Of a stretch of 52,781 bases of DNA, positions 33,927-43,034 are shown piece after piece. Where the stretch lies: NCBI GenBank assembly GCA_035495315.1, contig DATJGF010000113.1:1-52781 (forward strand), read 5' to 3'. The position numbers were made by a program, and so were the translations under genes. The stretch comes from DATJGF01 sp035495315 (lineage in GTDB: Bacteria > Verrucomicrobiota > Verrucomicrobiia > Limisphaerales > UBA8199). Under the pieces are notes generated by a model. The model had not been told where the DNA came from. It did no database searches and was given only the letters and a program-made list of their open reading frames with translations. How positions within the stretch are numbered: position 1 is the stretch's first letter; every line of letters starts with the position of its first letter.

Positions 33927-35103
33927 AGGTCATCGAAATCACTACTAGGGCTTCGACCAGGTCGCCAAACGCGCCAAGCCACTCGTGAACCGGGCCCCCG
34001 ACGACCAATTCGGCAAAATGACCAAAGCTGATCAGGTGAAAGGCGAGGTAAATAGTAATCGCATTCATACCGATCCAAAGAAATGGGGTGCACCACCGTC
34101 GCCACTGCCAGATTTCAATCATTTGGTAAAAGGCCGCCAGGAGTAGACAAGCGTAGCCTCCCGCCACCAGCACATAGGATGAGGTCCAAATCTTTTTGAT
34201 CACCGGAAATTGCAGGCCCCACAGAAATCCCACTAGGACACCGCTTACGCCCGCCACTAACAAGTAAAGGACCTTCTTTTGCTCGGGGACAGACGCGTTT
34301 TTGAGCAGCAGGCCGGCAAAGACGCCGAGCAAACAGGTGCCAATCGCGGGTAACGTGCTCAGCAAGCCTTCCGGATCGTAAGCCCCATCCCATTTCCGTC
34401 CGGGGAGATACTGGAAATCGATCTGCTGGGTCAGGTTAAGGCCGTCTTCAAAACGTCCGCGAACCAGGTTGGTCGTGGCGAGAAATTGCGCGCGGGTCTC
34501 CGAACTATCGGGAGAGAGGTTCATCGCGCGCAGGTGACGGGTCTCGAGATTAAAATCGCGGATCGGGACGAACGTTGTCAGTGCCCAGTAACCACCCAGC
34601 AAACAAACACAGGTGACGACCATGCCGCGCAATCGAAAGGCGCAGAAGATGAGGCTGGTAAAGAAGTAGGCCAGCGCGATCCGTTGCAGCACCCCCATCC
34701 ACCGAACGTGATCCAGTCCCTTAGAAATGCCGTCGTAGACCAGCAGGCCGAAGATGTAGAGAATAACGCTCCGAATGAAAATCCGCTTTAACGCAGCCGC
34801 TTTGCCTTCCCGCTCGATCGTGCGCGACAAAGAGAATACCAGCGAGGCGCCCACGATGAAAACGAACAGGGGAAAGATCAGGTCGTAAAACGCAACACCT
34901 GCCCACGGCTTGTGATCCATCTGATGATGCAGCAGCGCCAGCGGGAAACACGGTAACGCTTTATACAGCGCATGGACGATTTCCTCTCCACCGACGATCC
35001 AAAACATGTCGAACCCGCGGAGGGCATCGAGAGACATCAGGCGCCGCGTGGGGCTTGGGACCTCCACGGTGCCTGGTACGGGAACACTGAGCGTCTCATT
35101 CAT
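33877..35103 (-). CDS. HGSNAT/DUF5009-like membrane acyltransferase
   Basis: A 408-residue integral membrane protein from ATG 35103 (ATG 35136 is an alternative). The family start RRLMSLDALRGFDMFWIVGGEEIVHAL is followed by about ten TM helices (for example FYDLIFPLFVFIVGASLVFSLS, LRGMVVTCVCLLGGYWALTTF, WIGMNAITIYLAFHLISFGHFAELVVGGP). Relatives transfer acetyl groups from cytosolic acetyl-CoA to sugars outside the membrane, as heparan-alpha-glucosaminide N-acetyltransferase does. It precedes the GH116 gene on the same strand with overlap, so the two are probably one operon for glycan processing. Confidence 0.82.
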   Translation of the reverse strand: MNETLSVPVPGTVEVPSPTRRLMSLDALRGFDMFWIVGGEEIVHALYKALPCFPLALLHHQMDHKPWAGVAFYDLIFPLFVFIVGASLVFSLSRTIEREGKAAALKRIFIRSVILYIFGLLVYDGISKGLDHVRWMGVLQRIALAYFFTSLIFCAFRLRGMVVTCVCLLGGYWALTTFVPIRDFNLETRHLRAMNLSPDSSETRAQFLATTNLVRGRFEDGLNLTQQIDFQYLPGRKWDGAYDPEGLLSTLPAIGTCLLGVFAGLLLKNASVPEQKKVLYLLVAGVSGVLVGFLWGLQFPVIKKIWTSSYVLVAGGYACLLLAAFYQMIEIWQWRRWCTPFLWIGMNAITIYLAFHLISFGHFAELVVGGPVHEWLGAFGDLVEALVVISMTFAIVRFLYQRKIFLRL

Positions 35104-35231
35104 CGTGAGTCGGCAGATGTGATCGACGTCAATCAATCATACTTTACTCCCGACGTCCATTCTTTTTCGCAAGTCGCGACACCCTTCAAAACAGGCTTTG
35201 CAGACGACCATTTTTCGTGTAACTGGATGGA

Positions 35232-36104
35232 ATGAAAATTGACTTTCATCTTCCTCGTAGCGCCGCTCTTCTCGTTCTCCTTAGCAGTTTTAGCGCGAAA
35301 GCCGCCACGGTCGGCACCGGACCCAGCTTCAAAGGTCCCGTCGGATTGCAGCTCTACAGCCTGCGGGAGCAGTTCAAAAAAGATGTCCCCTCCACGTTAG
35401 ATGAAGTCAAAAAGTGGGGCATCACATATGCCGAACTGGCAACCACGTACGATTTGCCGCCAGAAAAATTCAAACAGGAACTCAACGCCAGGGGTATCGA
35501 GGCGATTAGCGCCCATTTCGCTTATGAACGTTATCGCGACGACGCCGAGTCTATCGCCAAAGAAGCCAAAGCTTTGGGACTCAAATACGCCGGGTGCGCC
35601 TGGATATCGCACCAGGGCGACTTCGACGAGAAGACCTGCCGGGAAGCGATTGCCGTTTTCAACAAAGCCGGCGAAGTCATGGCCAAGAACGGGATCAAGT
35701 TCTTCTACCACGTTCATGGCTATGAGTTTCAGCCCTACCAAAAAGAGACGTTGCTGGACCTATTGATCAAAGAAACCAAACCTGAACTCGTCAGCTACGA
35801 AATGGACATCTTCTGGATTGTCTTTCCCGGTCGCGATCCCGTTAAGCTGCTCGAAACCTACGGCAAACGCTGGGAGTTGGCGCATCTGAAAGATATGCGT
35901 AAGGGAACAAAAACCGGTTCGCTCAGCGGGCACACCGAAGTGGAAAACGACGCCGCCCTAGGCCAAGGATTGATGGATCTGCCCGCTATCCTGCGAGCCG
36001 CGGAGAAGGTTGGCATCAAATGGTACTTCATTGAAGACGAATCACCTTGGTCCGAGCAACAAATACCCCAGAGCCTGAAGTATTTGGAACAGGTGAAGTT
36101 TTGA
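35232..36104 (+). CDS. Exported sugar phosphate isomerase/epimerase
   Basis: A 290-residue protein with a signal peptide (SAALLVLLSSFSAKAATVG) and a xylose-isomerase-like TIM barrel: GLQLYSLREQFKKDVPSTLDEVKKWGI, ISAHFAYERY, FFYHVHGYEFQP, VSYEMDIFWIVFPGRDPV and IKWYFIEDESPW. His and acidic residues at strand ends are the expected metal ligands. The substrate is unknown. It is transcribed divergently from the acyltransferase gene with a 128-bp gap. Confidence 0.82.
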   Translation: MKIDFHLPRSAALLVLLSSFSAKAATVGTGPSFKGPVGLQLYSLREQFKKDVPSTLDEVKKWGITYAELATTYDLPPEKFKQELNARGIEAISAHFAYERYRDDAESIAKEAKALGLKYAGCAWISHQGDFDEKTCREAIAVFNKAGEVMAKNGIKFFYHVHGYEFQPYQKETLLDLLIKETKPELVSYEMDIFWIVFPGRDPVKLLETYGKRWELAHLKDMRKGTKTGSLSGHTEVENDAALGQGLMDLPAILRAAEKVGIKWYFIEDESPWSEQQIPQSLKYLEQVKF

Positions 36105-36189
36105 CGCACGTGAGTGCCGGTTCGGCTCAGCTTAAAATCGCTAAGGACTAATCCTCGCAACAGCGGCACAACCGTGGCAATCTCGGACG

Positions 36190-38655
36190 ATGGCCGCTTA
36201 CGGGCTTGCAGCTTTTACCAGCGCGTTCCTGCTGTTCCAGATACAGCCCTTAATGGGCAGGTATCTCTTGCCCTTGTTCGGCGGGGTTCCGGCCGTCTGG
36301 ACCGCCTGCCTGCTGTTTTTCCAGTTGGTTCTGCTTGCCGGATACGGCTACGCACACCTAAGCGTGCGCTGGTTAAAGCCTCGGGTACAGGTTCTCCTGC
36401 ATCTCGGCCTACTGGCTGTGGCGCTCGCCACCCTTCGAATTAATCCCAACGCATTCTCCAAGGCCCTGCCCGGAACTCAACCGATTCTCCAAATCCTCTT
36501 GCTGCTGAGCCTGTCGATCGGCTTGCCCTATTTCGTTCTCGCGGCCACTGCGCCCCTGGTGCAAAGCTGGATGAGGCGCACACACGCCGGCATCTCTCCG
36601 TTCCGCCTTTACGCGTTGTCGAATGTCGCCTCACTACTCGCGCTGGCCAGCTATCCGACCTTCTTCGAGAACCACTTTTCGCGCCCAGTGCAAGCCGGCC
36701 TGTGGCTGGCTGGCCTCTGGATCTACACATTCGCTTGTCTCGGTGCCGGAATTTTTGTTTGGAAAACGGCGAAGTCGCGCGATCTTGAGCAAACGCCTCG
36801 GCCAGCCGCAAAACCTCCCGCCAGGAATCGGCTACTCTGGCTATTGCTGCCGGCGTGCGCGTCGCTTCTGCTATTGGCGGTTACTAACATCCTCTGCCAG
36901 GATATCGCAGCCATTCCTTTCTTATGGGTGCTGCCGCTGACGGTTTACTTGTTGAGCTTCATCATATGCTTTGCCGGAGAGCGCTTTTACGACCGTAGAA
37001 TTTTCGGCCTCGGTTTGTTTGCCGTTCTCGCCGTTTTCGGCACTGTGCTTAGCGGCATTCTCCTCGTTTCAACCGCTCCGCAGGTCGCCATTTATGTAGC
37101 CGGCCTGTTTGTCTGCTGTATGGTTTGCCACGGGGAAGTCTATCGGCTGAGACCTGACCCGGCCAACCTGACTGGGTTTTATTTGCGGGTCACTGCTGGG
37201 GGCGCGATCGGAGCCGTTTTTGTTGCCGTCGTGGCGCCGCTGATATTTAAGGACTATTTCGAGTTGCATTGGGGCATCATTCTTTGCGGGATGTTGTTTC
37301 TAGTTCTATGCGCGCCTCAACGCAAACCCGGCCGCGCCTTGCCGCCTCTAAACCTGAGTTGGGCTGTTGGTTGTCTTTTCTTGATCGGGCTCAGCTTGCT
37401 GTTGTGGCACGCCGCTCATTTGCACGACCAGATTCGGCTGGCGCGCACCAGAAATTTTTATGGTGTCCTGAATGTATTTCGGCATGACTTCGACGATCCA
37501 AAATTTAACCTTGTGGAATTGGTCCATGGCCGAGTGGCCCACGGTGTGCAGTTTCTGGATCCAAGTCGCGCATCCAGACCGACCCTGTACTACGCCCCCA
37601 GCAGCGGCATCGGTCGAGCGCTGACGGCGCTTCCGGGAGGACACCGCCGCATCGGCATCGTGGGGCTCGGGGCGGGAACGCTCGCGGCGTATGGCCAAAC
37701 CGGTGACCAGATCGTTTTCTATGAAATCAACCCGGAGGTGGAACTCATCGCCCGGAACCATTTCAGTTATCTTCGAAATTCGGCTGCCAAAGTGACAGTT
37801 GTCCTGGGCGATGCCAGGTTGGCGCTCGAAAGGGAGCCCAGGCAAAACTTTGACTTGCTCGCCTTGGATGCCTTCAATAGTGATTCAATCCCGATGCATC
37901 TGCTGACTCGCGAGGCATTCGGGATTTACCAGCGACACCTCACCGCTAATGGTGTGTTGGCCGTCAATATCTCGAACCGGAGCCTCGATCTGGAACCGGT
38001 CATTTCGCGTCTGGCAGACACGTTGGGATTGCAGGGTGTCGTTGTCCAGCAACCTGAGAATAATGAGCTCGAGGGTATTCTGCCATCGACCTGGTTATTG
38101 TTCGCACATAACCGCGAGTTTGCCGAAACGCCCCCGCTGCGGGGGGTTGCAAGGGCCCTCAGATCGATGACTGATGGCTCCCTATGGACCGACGACTTTA
38201 GTTCGATGTTTTCGGTGTTCCGCTGGCGGGAAAGTTCCTTGCCACGAAGCACAACCGTGGCAGCACGGTCTGCTGTGCCCCAAAGACCCAAGGCGAAGGT
38301 GGCGCTGGCAATTCTCCAACTTCGCCAGGCCGTCGAACGCGATCCAAATTCCGCCCCAGCCCTCAACAATCTCGCCTGCCTTTTGGCTACGGCTGCCGAC
38401 CCGCAACTGCGGGACGGCACCGAGGCCGTTCGACTAGCCGAGCGGGCCAGTGCGCTCACACAAAACAAGAACACGAGTGTCTTGAGCACCCTGGCCGCTG
38501 CGTACGCGGAGACGGGACGATTTGATGAGGCAGTCGCAACGGCCGAAAAGGCCCGTGCGCTCGCCGCCGCAAACGGTGAGCAGCAATTGCTCGACGGAAA
38601 CAAACGGATGATCGAGTTTTATCGCCGGAAAGAACCATTCCATCAGGCACAGTGA
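36190..38655 (+). CDS. Membrane-fused spermidine-synthase-like protein with C-terminal TPR-like region
   Basis: An 821-residue protein. About residues 1-410 form 11-12 TM helices (first: LAAFTSAFLLFQIQPLMGRYLLPLFGG, a common start of fused MFS/spermidine synthases). About 440-680 is an SAM-fold polyamine-synthase-like domain (GIVGLGAGTLAAYG, FYEINPEVELIA, VVLGDARLALE, LLALDAFNSDSIPMHLLT). About 700-810 resembles tetratricopeptide repeats (APALNNLACLLATAADPQ, LSTLAAAYAETGRFDEAVATAEKA). The membrane-fused family is widespread but its substrate is unproven; true spermidine synthesis is uncertain. Confidence 0.8.
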   Translation: MAAYGLAAFTSAFLLFQIQPLMGRYLLPLFGGVPAVWTACLLFFQLVLLAGYGYAHLSVRWLKPRVQVLLHLGLLAVALATLRINPNAFSKALPGTQPILQILLLLSLSIGLPYFVLAATAPLVQSWMRRTHAGISPFRLYALSNVASLLALASYPTFFENHFSRPVQAGLWLAGLWIYTFACLGAGIFVWKTAKSRDLEQTPRPAAKPPARNRLLWLLLPACASLLLLAVTNILCQDIAAIPFLWVLPLTVYLLSFIICFAGERFYDRRIFGLGLFAVLAVFGTVLSGILLVSTAPQVAIYVAGLFVCCMVCHGEVYRLRPDPANLTGFYLRVTAGGAIGAVFVAVVAPLIFKDYFELHWGIILCGMLFLVLCAPQRKPGRALPPLNLSWAVGCLFLIGLSLLLWHAAHLHDQIRLARTRNFYGVLNVFRHDFDDPKFNLVELVHGRVAHGVQFLDPSRASRPTLYYAPSSGIGRALTALPGGHRRIGIVGLGAGTLAAYGQTGDQIVFYEINPEVELIARNHFSYLRNSAAKVTVVLGDARLALEREPRQNFDLLALDAFNSDSIPMHLLTREAFGIYQRHLTANGVLAVNISNRSLDLEPVISRLADTLGLQGVVVQQPENNELEGILPSTWLLFAHNREFAETPPLRGVARALRSMTDGSLWTDDFSSMFSVFRWRESSLPRSTTVAARSAVPQRPKAKVALAILQLRQAVERDPNSAPALNNLACLLATAADPQLRDGTEAVRLAERASALTQNKNTSVLSTLAAAYAETGRFDEAVATAEKARALAAANGEQQLLDGNKRMIEFYRRKEPFHQAQ

Positions 38656-38697
38656 GCTTGCATTTCCAGCAAGCCTGGCTGTACACGTTCCCTGTCT

Positions 38698-39114
38698 ATG
38701 CCAAAGCGCGAGTACCAAAACCTGATCCTATATATGTCTCTCGGCATTGCGGCCTTCATAGCCGGTTGTGAAACAACTCCAAGCAGCGAAAAAGGTCCGG
38801 AACACACGAAAACTTTCTATGTGCAAGTTCAGGCATCAGTAGAGGGGATCAGAATTGAAACCAATAATGCGTTCGCTGGAAACGCGCCGCTAACCCTTCG
38901 GATTCTGGGAAATAAGGACGGCACATTCCACAATTTTGGAAATCCGCAGTTTGTGTTTCGTGCCTTGCCCCTCACAACGAATGGTATCGCCCCTATCCAG
39001 GTCTTTAAAGCCGGCACCAGCTCTTCGCCAGGAGATCGGATCCCAGGGTTGATCTTTTTTGATATGGCCCGCCCAACCGGCAGCTTTTCGGTCGATTCAG
39101 CCGCCGAAAATTAA
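38698..39114 (+). CDS. Small lipoprotein of unknown function
   Basis: A 138-residue protein with a lipoprotein signal (LILYMSLGIAAFIAGC, lipobox FIAGC; Cys about residue 24) and a compact beta-rich domain (FYVQVQASVEGIRIETNNAFAG, LTLRILGNKDGTFHNFG). The domain is not recognised. It is anchored to a membrane, probably the outer one. Confidence 0.65.
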   Translation: MPKREYQNLILYMSLGIAAFIAGCETTPSSEKGPEHTKTFYVQVQASVEGIRIETNNAFAGNAPLTLRILGNKDGTFHNFGNPQFVFRALPLTTNGIAPIQVFKAGTSSSPGDRIPGLIFFDMARPTGSFSVDSAAEN

Positions 39115-39128
39115 AACAGCCGAACAGA

Positions 39129-39151
39129 AGGCACTAAAAAACTAAGTGCCT
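39129..39151 (+). terminator. Weak hairpin after the lipoprotein gene
   Basis: AGGCACT and AGTGCCT form a 7-bp stem around an A-rich loop (39129-39151), 15 bp after the stop. No T-run follows on the plus strand, so termination is only a possibility. Confidence 0.3.
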
Positions 39152-39285
39152 CGCTGGCTATTCGGGAAAGTAGATTTCTTCGTTTCCTTGGCTTTCTTCT
39201 CTCTTGAGCTCCGCTCTATGTTCCAACCGCACTGGTAAATTGTAATGGACGCCAGCCAATTTCAGGATTAAAGAAAGTGTGACCT

Positions 39286-39489
39286 ATGAAAGCGCTGATC
39301 CTGCTGGTGCTTTGGTGTATTCTCTTTGTGCTCTGCTGGCCGGTCGCATTGCTCGCACTGGTGCTTTTCCCGATCGTTTGGCTGCTTTGCCTGCCGCTGC
39401 GCTTGGTCGGATTGATGCTCGGAGCCGTGTTCGCCTTTTTAGAGGCGCTTTTGTTTCTTCCGGCCCGGTTGCTGGGTTGGCGGAGATGA
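39286..39489 (+). CDS. Small hydrophobic membrane protein
   Basis: A 67-residue protein that is almost entirely hydrophobic: two or three TM segments (LILLVLWCILFVLCWPVALLALVLFPIVWLLCLPL and LVGLMLGAVFAFLEALLFLPA) ending in a basic tail (RLLGWRR). Similar short proteins occur in this phylum, by memory, without assigned function. Confidence 0.6.
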   Translation: MKALILLVLWCILFVLCWPVALLALVLFPIVWLLCLPLRLVGLMLGAVFAFLEALLFLPARLLGWRR

Positions 39490-39501
39490 AATCTCGTTTC
39501 C

Positions 39502-39536
39502 GCTGTCGTCCTTCTCCCCTGAAAGAGGACGACGGC
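39502..39536 (+). terminator. Strong hairpin after the small membrane protein gene
   Basis: GCTGTCGTCCT (39502-39512) pairs with AGGACGACGGC (39526-39536), 11 bp with one G-U and a 13-nt loop, just after the stop at 39489. No U-tract follows, so it may be a Rho-type or RNA-stabilising stem. Confidence 0.4.
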
Positions 39537-39981
39537 AGAGATAACCGAAAGCGTACGGAAGTGCAAAACCGCACCGTTCCGGACAATCAACCAGGCAATA
39601 CTGGACGTCGGTGATGTCGCTGACTGGACAAGTGCGACACACTCGTGGGTCCGGCAGCGTTGCAGTGCAGGTGGAAATTGTACCGTGTCGGCGGGAGACC
39701 CATCGCGCATTATTCATAATTCAGAAACGGCACGTTGCATGCCAATCACGTAAGTATCGTGAACGACCTAACTCTTTGAGGAGATGGGCGTTAGTCCTTG
39801 CCCGCGCGCTGAGACTGTGGGTTGTGCAACGAATTCCGAATGCCAAGGCTAAATTTGAGCGATATGGACAAAAGCAGCCTTTTTCGAGCGTGGGGGCAAG
39901 TAACTCTTCCGATTCCCGATTAAAGAGATTTAGCCAGAAAAATCGGGTCCTTGCTGTCAACAAACCCGAATGGCAACCGAT
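39537..39981. other. Intergenic stretch with no gene recognised
   Basis: About 445 bp between the hairpin and the sigma-54 promoter. Several frames are open, the longest 129 codons from 39611, but their predicted peptides are rich in Arg/Ser and resemble no protein. No tRNA or obvious NtrC-type palindrome was found. Confidence 0.5.
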
Positions 39982-39997
39982 TGGCACAGTGGTTGCA
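39982..39997 (+). promoter_or_regulatory. Sigma-54 (RpoN) promoter upstream of the glutaminase gene
   Basis: TGGCACAGTGGTTGCA matches the -24/-12 consensus TGGCAC-N5-TTGCW exactly, with GG (39983-39984) and GC (39995-39996) separated by the required 10 nt. Expected transcription start is near 40008, about 100 nt before ATG 40108. Sigma-54 control of a glutamine-hydrolysing enzyme fits nitrogen regulation. Confidence 0.75.
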
Positions 39998-40107
39998 TAG
40001 CGCCGGAGTAAGTATCAACCGGGCGTAACGCAATCGGCGGCGGCTAGGTGTCGTCCCCGGTGACGGGCTGAGTGCCCAGGCGTTGGTTGAACTGCCGTGA
40101 GCGAGCA

Positions 40108-41955
40108 ATGCAAACGAAACCCACCTGCACTTCCCCTGTCTCGGATTATTTAGAAGATCTTCATCGAAAGTATGTCCCCCTGAACGACGGAGTGGTCGCG
40201 ACGTACATTCCGGAGTTGGCAAAGGCAAATCCCGATTGGTTTGGGATTTGCCTGGTAACGGCTGGCGGCGCGATTTACGAGACTGGAGATTCTCGGCAAC
40301 GATTTACCATCCAGTCGATTTCCAAGCCCTTTGTCTATGGCCTCGCACTGGAAGACCATGGCCGGGCAGCGGTGTTGAGCAAGGTTGGTGTCGAGCCGAC
40401 CGGTGATGCATTCAACTCCATCAGCCTGGATCCGGGAACGGGCCGGCCGCGCAACCCAATGATAAACGCCGGTGCTATTGCCACCGCCGGCTTAGTCGAA
40501 GGCTCCACCCCAGCGATAAGGCTAAAACGGTTGCTGGATATGTTCGGTCTCTATGCTGGAAGCGAGCTGGCGTTGGACGAAGCTGTCTACAATTCCGAAA
40601 GTCTCACTGGGCATCGGAACCGCGCCATCGGTTACATGCTGCGGAACTTTGACATTTTAACGACTGACCCAACGCCGGTGGTCGAGCTCTATTTTAGACA
40701 GTGCTCGGTCGCGGTCACCTGCCGTGACCTGGGCATAATGGCGGCAACCCTCGCCAATCGGGGGATCAATCCTGTGACCGGCAAACAGGCGATCCGCGGA
40801 GAATACGTTGAAAGCGTTCTCAGCGTCATGGGTTCCTGTGGCATGTACGATTACGCCGGTGAATGGATTTACAATATCGGCATGCCTGCCAAAAGCGGTG
40901 TCGCCGGCGGCGTCATCGCTGTTCTGCCAGGGCAGCTGGGGATTGGGGTTTTTTCGCCTCGCCTGGATGCGCGCGGCAACAGCCTTCGGGGCATCAAGGT
41001 TTGCGAAGATGTTTCTCGGCACTTGGATTTGCATCTGCTCAACCGGCCCAGCGTCGGCAAGGTCGCCTTGCGGATGAAGTGCACCGGCGCCGAATTGAAG
41101 TCGAGCCGCGTGCGCACACTCGCCGAGGCTACAGCGCTCAAGCAGTGCGGTCGCCGAATCGGGATTTATCAGTTGCAGGCAAATCTGACCTTCTCGACCG
41201 CTGAAGCTGTCGTAAAGGATGTCATCGAGCACGCCGACGAATTGCGCTGTTTATTGATGGATTTCAAACATGTTCTCAGTGTCAACGAGAGCGCATGCCG
41301 GCTGTTTTACCAGTTGCTGCAGAAGTTTGCCCAAGCCGGCAAGCCGATGCTGTTCGTGCACACCGATCGCATACCTCTGATTCGCCGGTATATGAAAGTC
41401 CGGCTGAAAGAGGGTTTTGATCGGATTTATCGCGCGTTCGAAGACCAAGATCCGGCGCTCGAATTTTGCGAAAATCTGCTGCTGGATAACACCCTCCCAG
41501 GATGGACAATGGACCTCCGCGTCGACCCGCAGCAGTACGAATTGTTCCAAAATTTGTCCCCGGAGGAAATTGCCCAGCTTGTCCCGCTTTTGCGGAGAAA
41601 AAGTTTCGATCCGGGCGAAGTGATTATTCAAGCGGGCGCGCCGGCGCGGGAGCTCTTCTTCCTAGCGCGGGGCCATGTCAGTGTATTTTTGAGTCTGGCC
41701 TCAGGCGCCCGCAAGCGGCTGGCAACCTTCTCGCCAGGGATGGCATTCGGAGAGATGGCGATCATCGAGCAGGCGCCACGCTCGGCCACCGTTCTTGCCG
41801 ATACGTTGGTTGAGTGCGACCTCCTGCTGCTGGACGACTTCGCCGATTTGAACCACTCCCACCCGCAGATTAAGATCAAGCTGCTGGAAAACTTAAGCCG
41901 GGTCCTCTCCAGCCGGCTTCGCGAAGCGCGCCAGGAGCTGCAGCTTTTTAGCTGA
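40108..41955 (+). CDS. glsA: Glutaminase A fused to STAS and cyclic-nucleotide-binding domains
   Basis: A 615-residue protein from ATG 40108. Residues about 10-310 are a serine-dependent beta-lactamase-like glutaminase: Ser70-x-x-Lys73 in QSISKPF, then NPMINAGAIAT, ESLTGHRNRAIGYMLR and SVLSVMGSCGMYDYAGEW. It hydrolyses glutamine to glutamate and ammonia. About 350-450 is a STAS domain (IYQLQANLTFSTAEAVV, LLMDFKHVLSVNESACRLF). About 490-610 is a cyclic-nucleotide-binding domain (FDPGEVIIQAGAPARELFFLARGHVSVFL, FGEMAIIEQAPRSATV, where the Arg and Glu line the phosphate cassette). Activity is therefore probably gated by cNMP or a partner protein. A sigma-54 promoter precedes it. Confidence 0.9.
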   Translation: MQTKPTCTSPVSDYLEDLHRKYVPLNDGVVATYIPELAKANPDWFGICLVTAGGAIYETGDSRQRFTIQSISKPFVYGLALEDHGRAAVLSKVGVEPTGDAFNSISLDPGTGRPRNPMINAGAIATAGLVEGSTPAIRLKRLLDMFGLYAGSELALDEAVYNSESLTGHRNRAIGYMLRNFDILTTDPTPVVELYFRQCSVAVTCRDLGIMAATLANRGINPVTGKQAIRGEYVESVLSVMGSCGMYDYAGEWIYNIGMPAKSGVAGGVIAVLPGQLGIGVFSPRLDARGNSLRGIKVCEDVSRHLDLHLLNRPSVGKVALRMKCTGAELKSSRVRTLAEATALKQCGRRIGIYQLQANLTFSTAEAVVKDVIEHADELRCLLMDFKHVLSVNESACRLFYQLLQKFAQAGKPMLFVHTDRIPLIRRYMKVRLKEGFDRIYRAFEDQDPALEFCENLLLDNTLPGWTMDLRVDPQQYELFQNLSPEEIAQLVPLLRRKSFDPGEVIIQAGAPARELFFLARGHVSVFLSLASGARKRLATFSPGMAFGEMAIIEQAPRSATVLADTLVECDLLLLDDFADLNHSHPQIKIKLLENLSRVLSSRLREARQELQLFS

Positions 41956-42062
41956 GGGACTCAAGATCTTTGTAAACCTTTCGGCGTTACGGTGTCCTGC
42001 CTTTCCTGCTTGTGGGAAATTCGGAGTTCAGGTAATACCATTTTGTGAATCAGGAACGGGCG

Positions 42063-42085
42063 TTTCTCTGATCCAAATCAGAAAC
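42063..42085. promoter_or_regulatory. Small inverted repeat before the ABC operon, possible operator
   Basis: TTTCTCTGATCCAAATCAGA: arms CTGAT and ATCAG around CCAA (42068-42081), with outer TTT/AAA extension, 23 bp before the GTG start. It could be a repressor site; nothing else supports this. Confidence 0.3.
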
Positions 42086-42107
42086 TGTCCTTATTGAAAG
42101 CTAACCC

Positions 42108-43034
42108 GTGATCTCAGTCCAAAATCTATCTAAACGCTTTGGAGCCCTGCAAGCTGTTGACCGAATTTCCTTTGAAGTGTCGCAGGGCGAACTGTTTGGT
42201 TTTTTAGGGCCGAACGGCGCGGGGAAGACGACGACGATTTCCATGATCTCCGGGCTGCTTCGTCCCGATGAGGGGAGCGTCACAATCGGGGAGTATGATT
42301 TGTGGAATTCGCCACGCCAGGCTAAGCGCTGCATCGGCCTCGTGCCGCAGGAGATTGCCCTATATGAGGAATTTTCTGCCCGGGAAAACCTGATGTTTTG
42401 GGGCGGCCTTTATGATCTCTCACGTGCGGAACTCAAAAAGGGGATTGACGAGATTCTGCAGCGGGTTGGCCTGGCCGAGCGGGCCCGCGAGCCGGTCTCG
42501 CGTTTTTCTGGCGGCATGAAGCGCCGTTTAAACCTCGCCGCCGGTTTGGTCCATCGCCCGCGGGTCTTGTTGCTGGATGAACCAACCGTCGGCATCGATC
42601 CCCAGGCCCGCAACGCCATTCTCGAGATCATCCGCGACATCGCGCGGCAAGGCACCACCATCGTTTTTACGACCCACCATTTGGAAGAAGCCGAGAAGCT
42701 CTGCGACCGCATCGCCATCATGGATCACGGGCGAATTCTCCAAACTGGCTCGGTGCGTGAGTTGGCGAAAGTCGTCGGGGACCGCGACGTGATCACGTTG
42801 CGCGGCCGGTTCTCGGCTGACGAGTTAAAGCAATGCCTCAAGGAGGCGCCGGTGGATGTGCTCAGTGTCGGTGACCAGTCGGCGACCTTGAGTCTAACCG
42901 GCGATCATTACGGATTGGCGTCGCTGGTGGAGCGTATGGGCAAGGCCGGGATCGAACTGGTGGACGTCTCGGTGCAAAAGCCAACTCTGGAAAGTGTTTT
43001 CCTGAAATTGACCGGCAGGGAATTGCGCGATTGA
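42108..43034 (+). CDS. ABC-2 type exporter, ATP-binding subunit
   Basis: A 308-residue ATPase from a GTG start. Walker A FLGPNGAGKTTT, Q-loop LVPQEIALYEEFSARENL, signature FSGGMKRRLNLA, Walker B VLLLDEPTVGIDP and H-loop TTHHLEEAEKLCDRI are all intact. A C-terminal extension of about 90 residues (VITLRGRFSADELKQCL ... LESVFLKLTGRELRD) is typical of drug/Nod-factor-type exporters. The stop overlaps the next (TTG) start by 4 nt, so three coupled membrane-subunit genes follow. Confidence 0.92.
   Translation: MISVQNLSKRFGALQAVDRISFEVSQGELFGFLGPNGAGKTTTISMISGLLRPDEGSVTIGEYDLWNSPRQAKRCIGLVPQEIALYEEFSARENLMFWGGLYDLSRAELKKGIDEILQRVGLAERAREPVSRFSGGMKRRLNLAAGLVHRPRVLLLDEPTVGIDPQARNAILEIIRDIARQGTTIVFTTHHLEEAEKLCDRIAIMDHGRILQTGSVRELAKVVGDRDVITLRGRFSADELKQCLKEAPVDVLSVGDQSATLSLTGDHYGLASLVERMGKAGIELVDVSVQKPTLESVFLKLTGRELRD

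Noticed and set aside
36190..38655. Genuine spermidine synthase (speE)
   Set aside because: The SAM-fold domain is fused to many TM helices and a TPR-like tail; such fusions are not shown to make spermidine, so no gene symbol was given.
39611..40000. 129-codon open frame in the gap before the glutaminase gene
   Set aside because: Arg/Ser-rich translation without similarity, and it overlaps the sigma-54 promoter.
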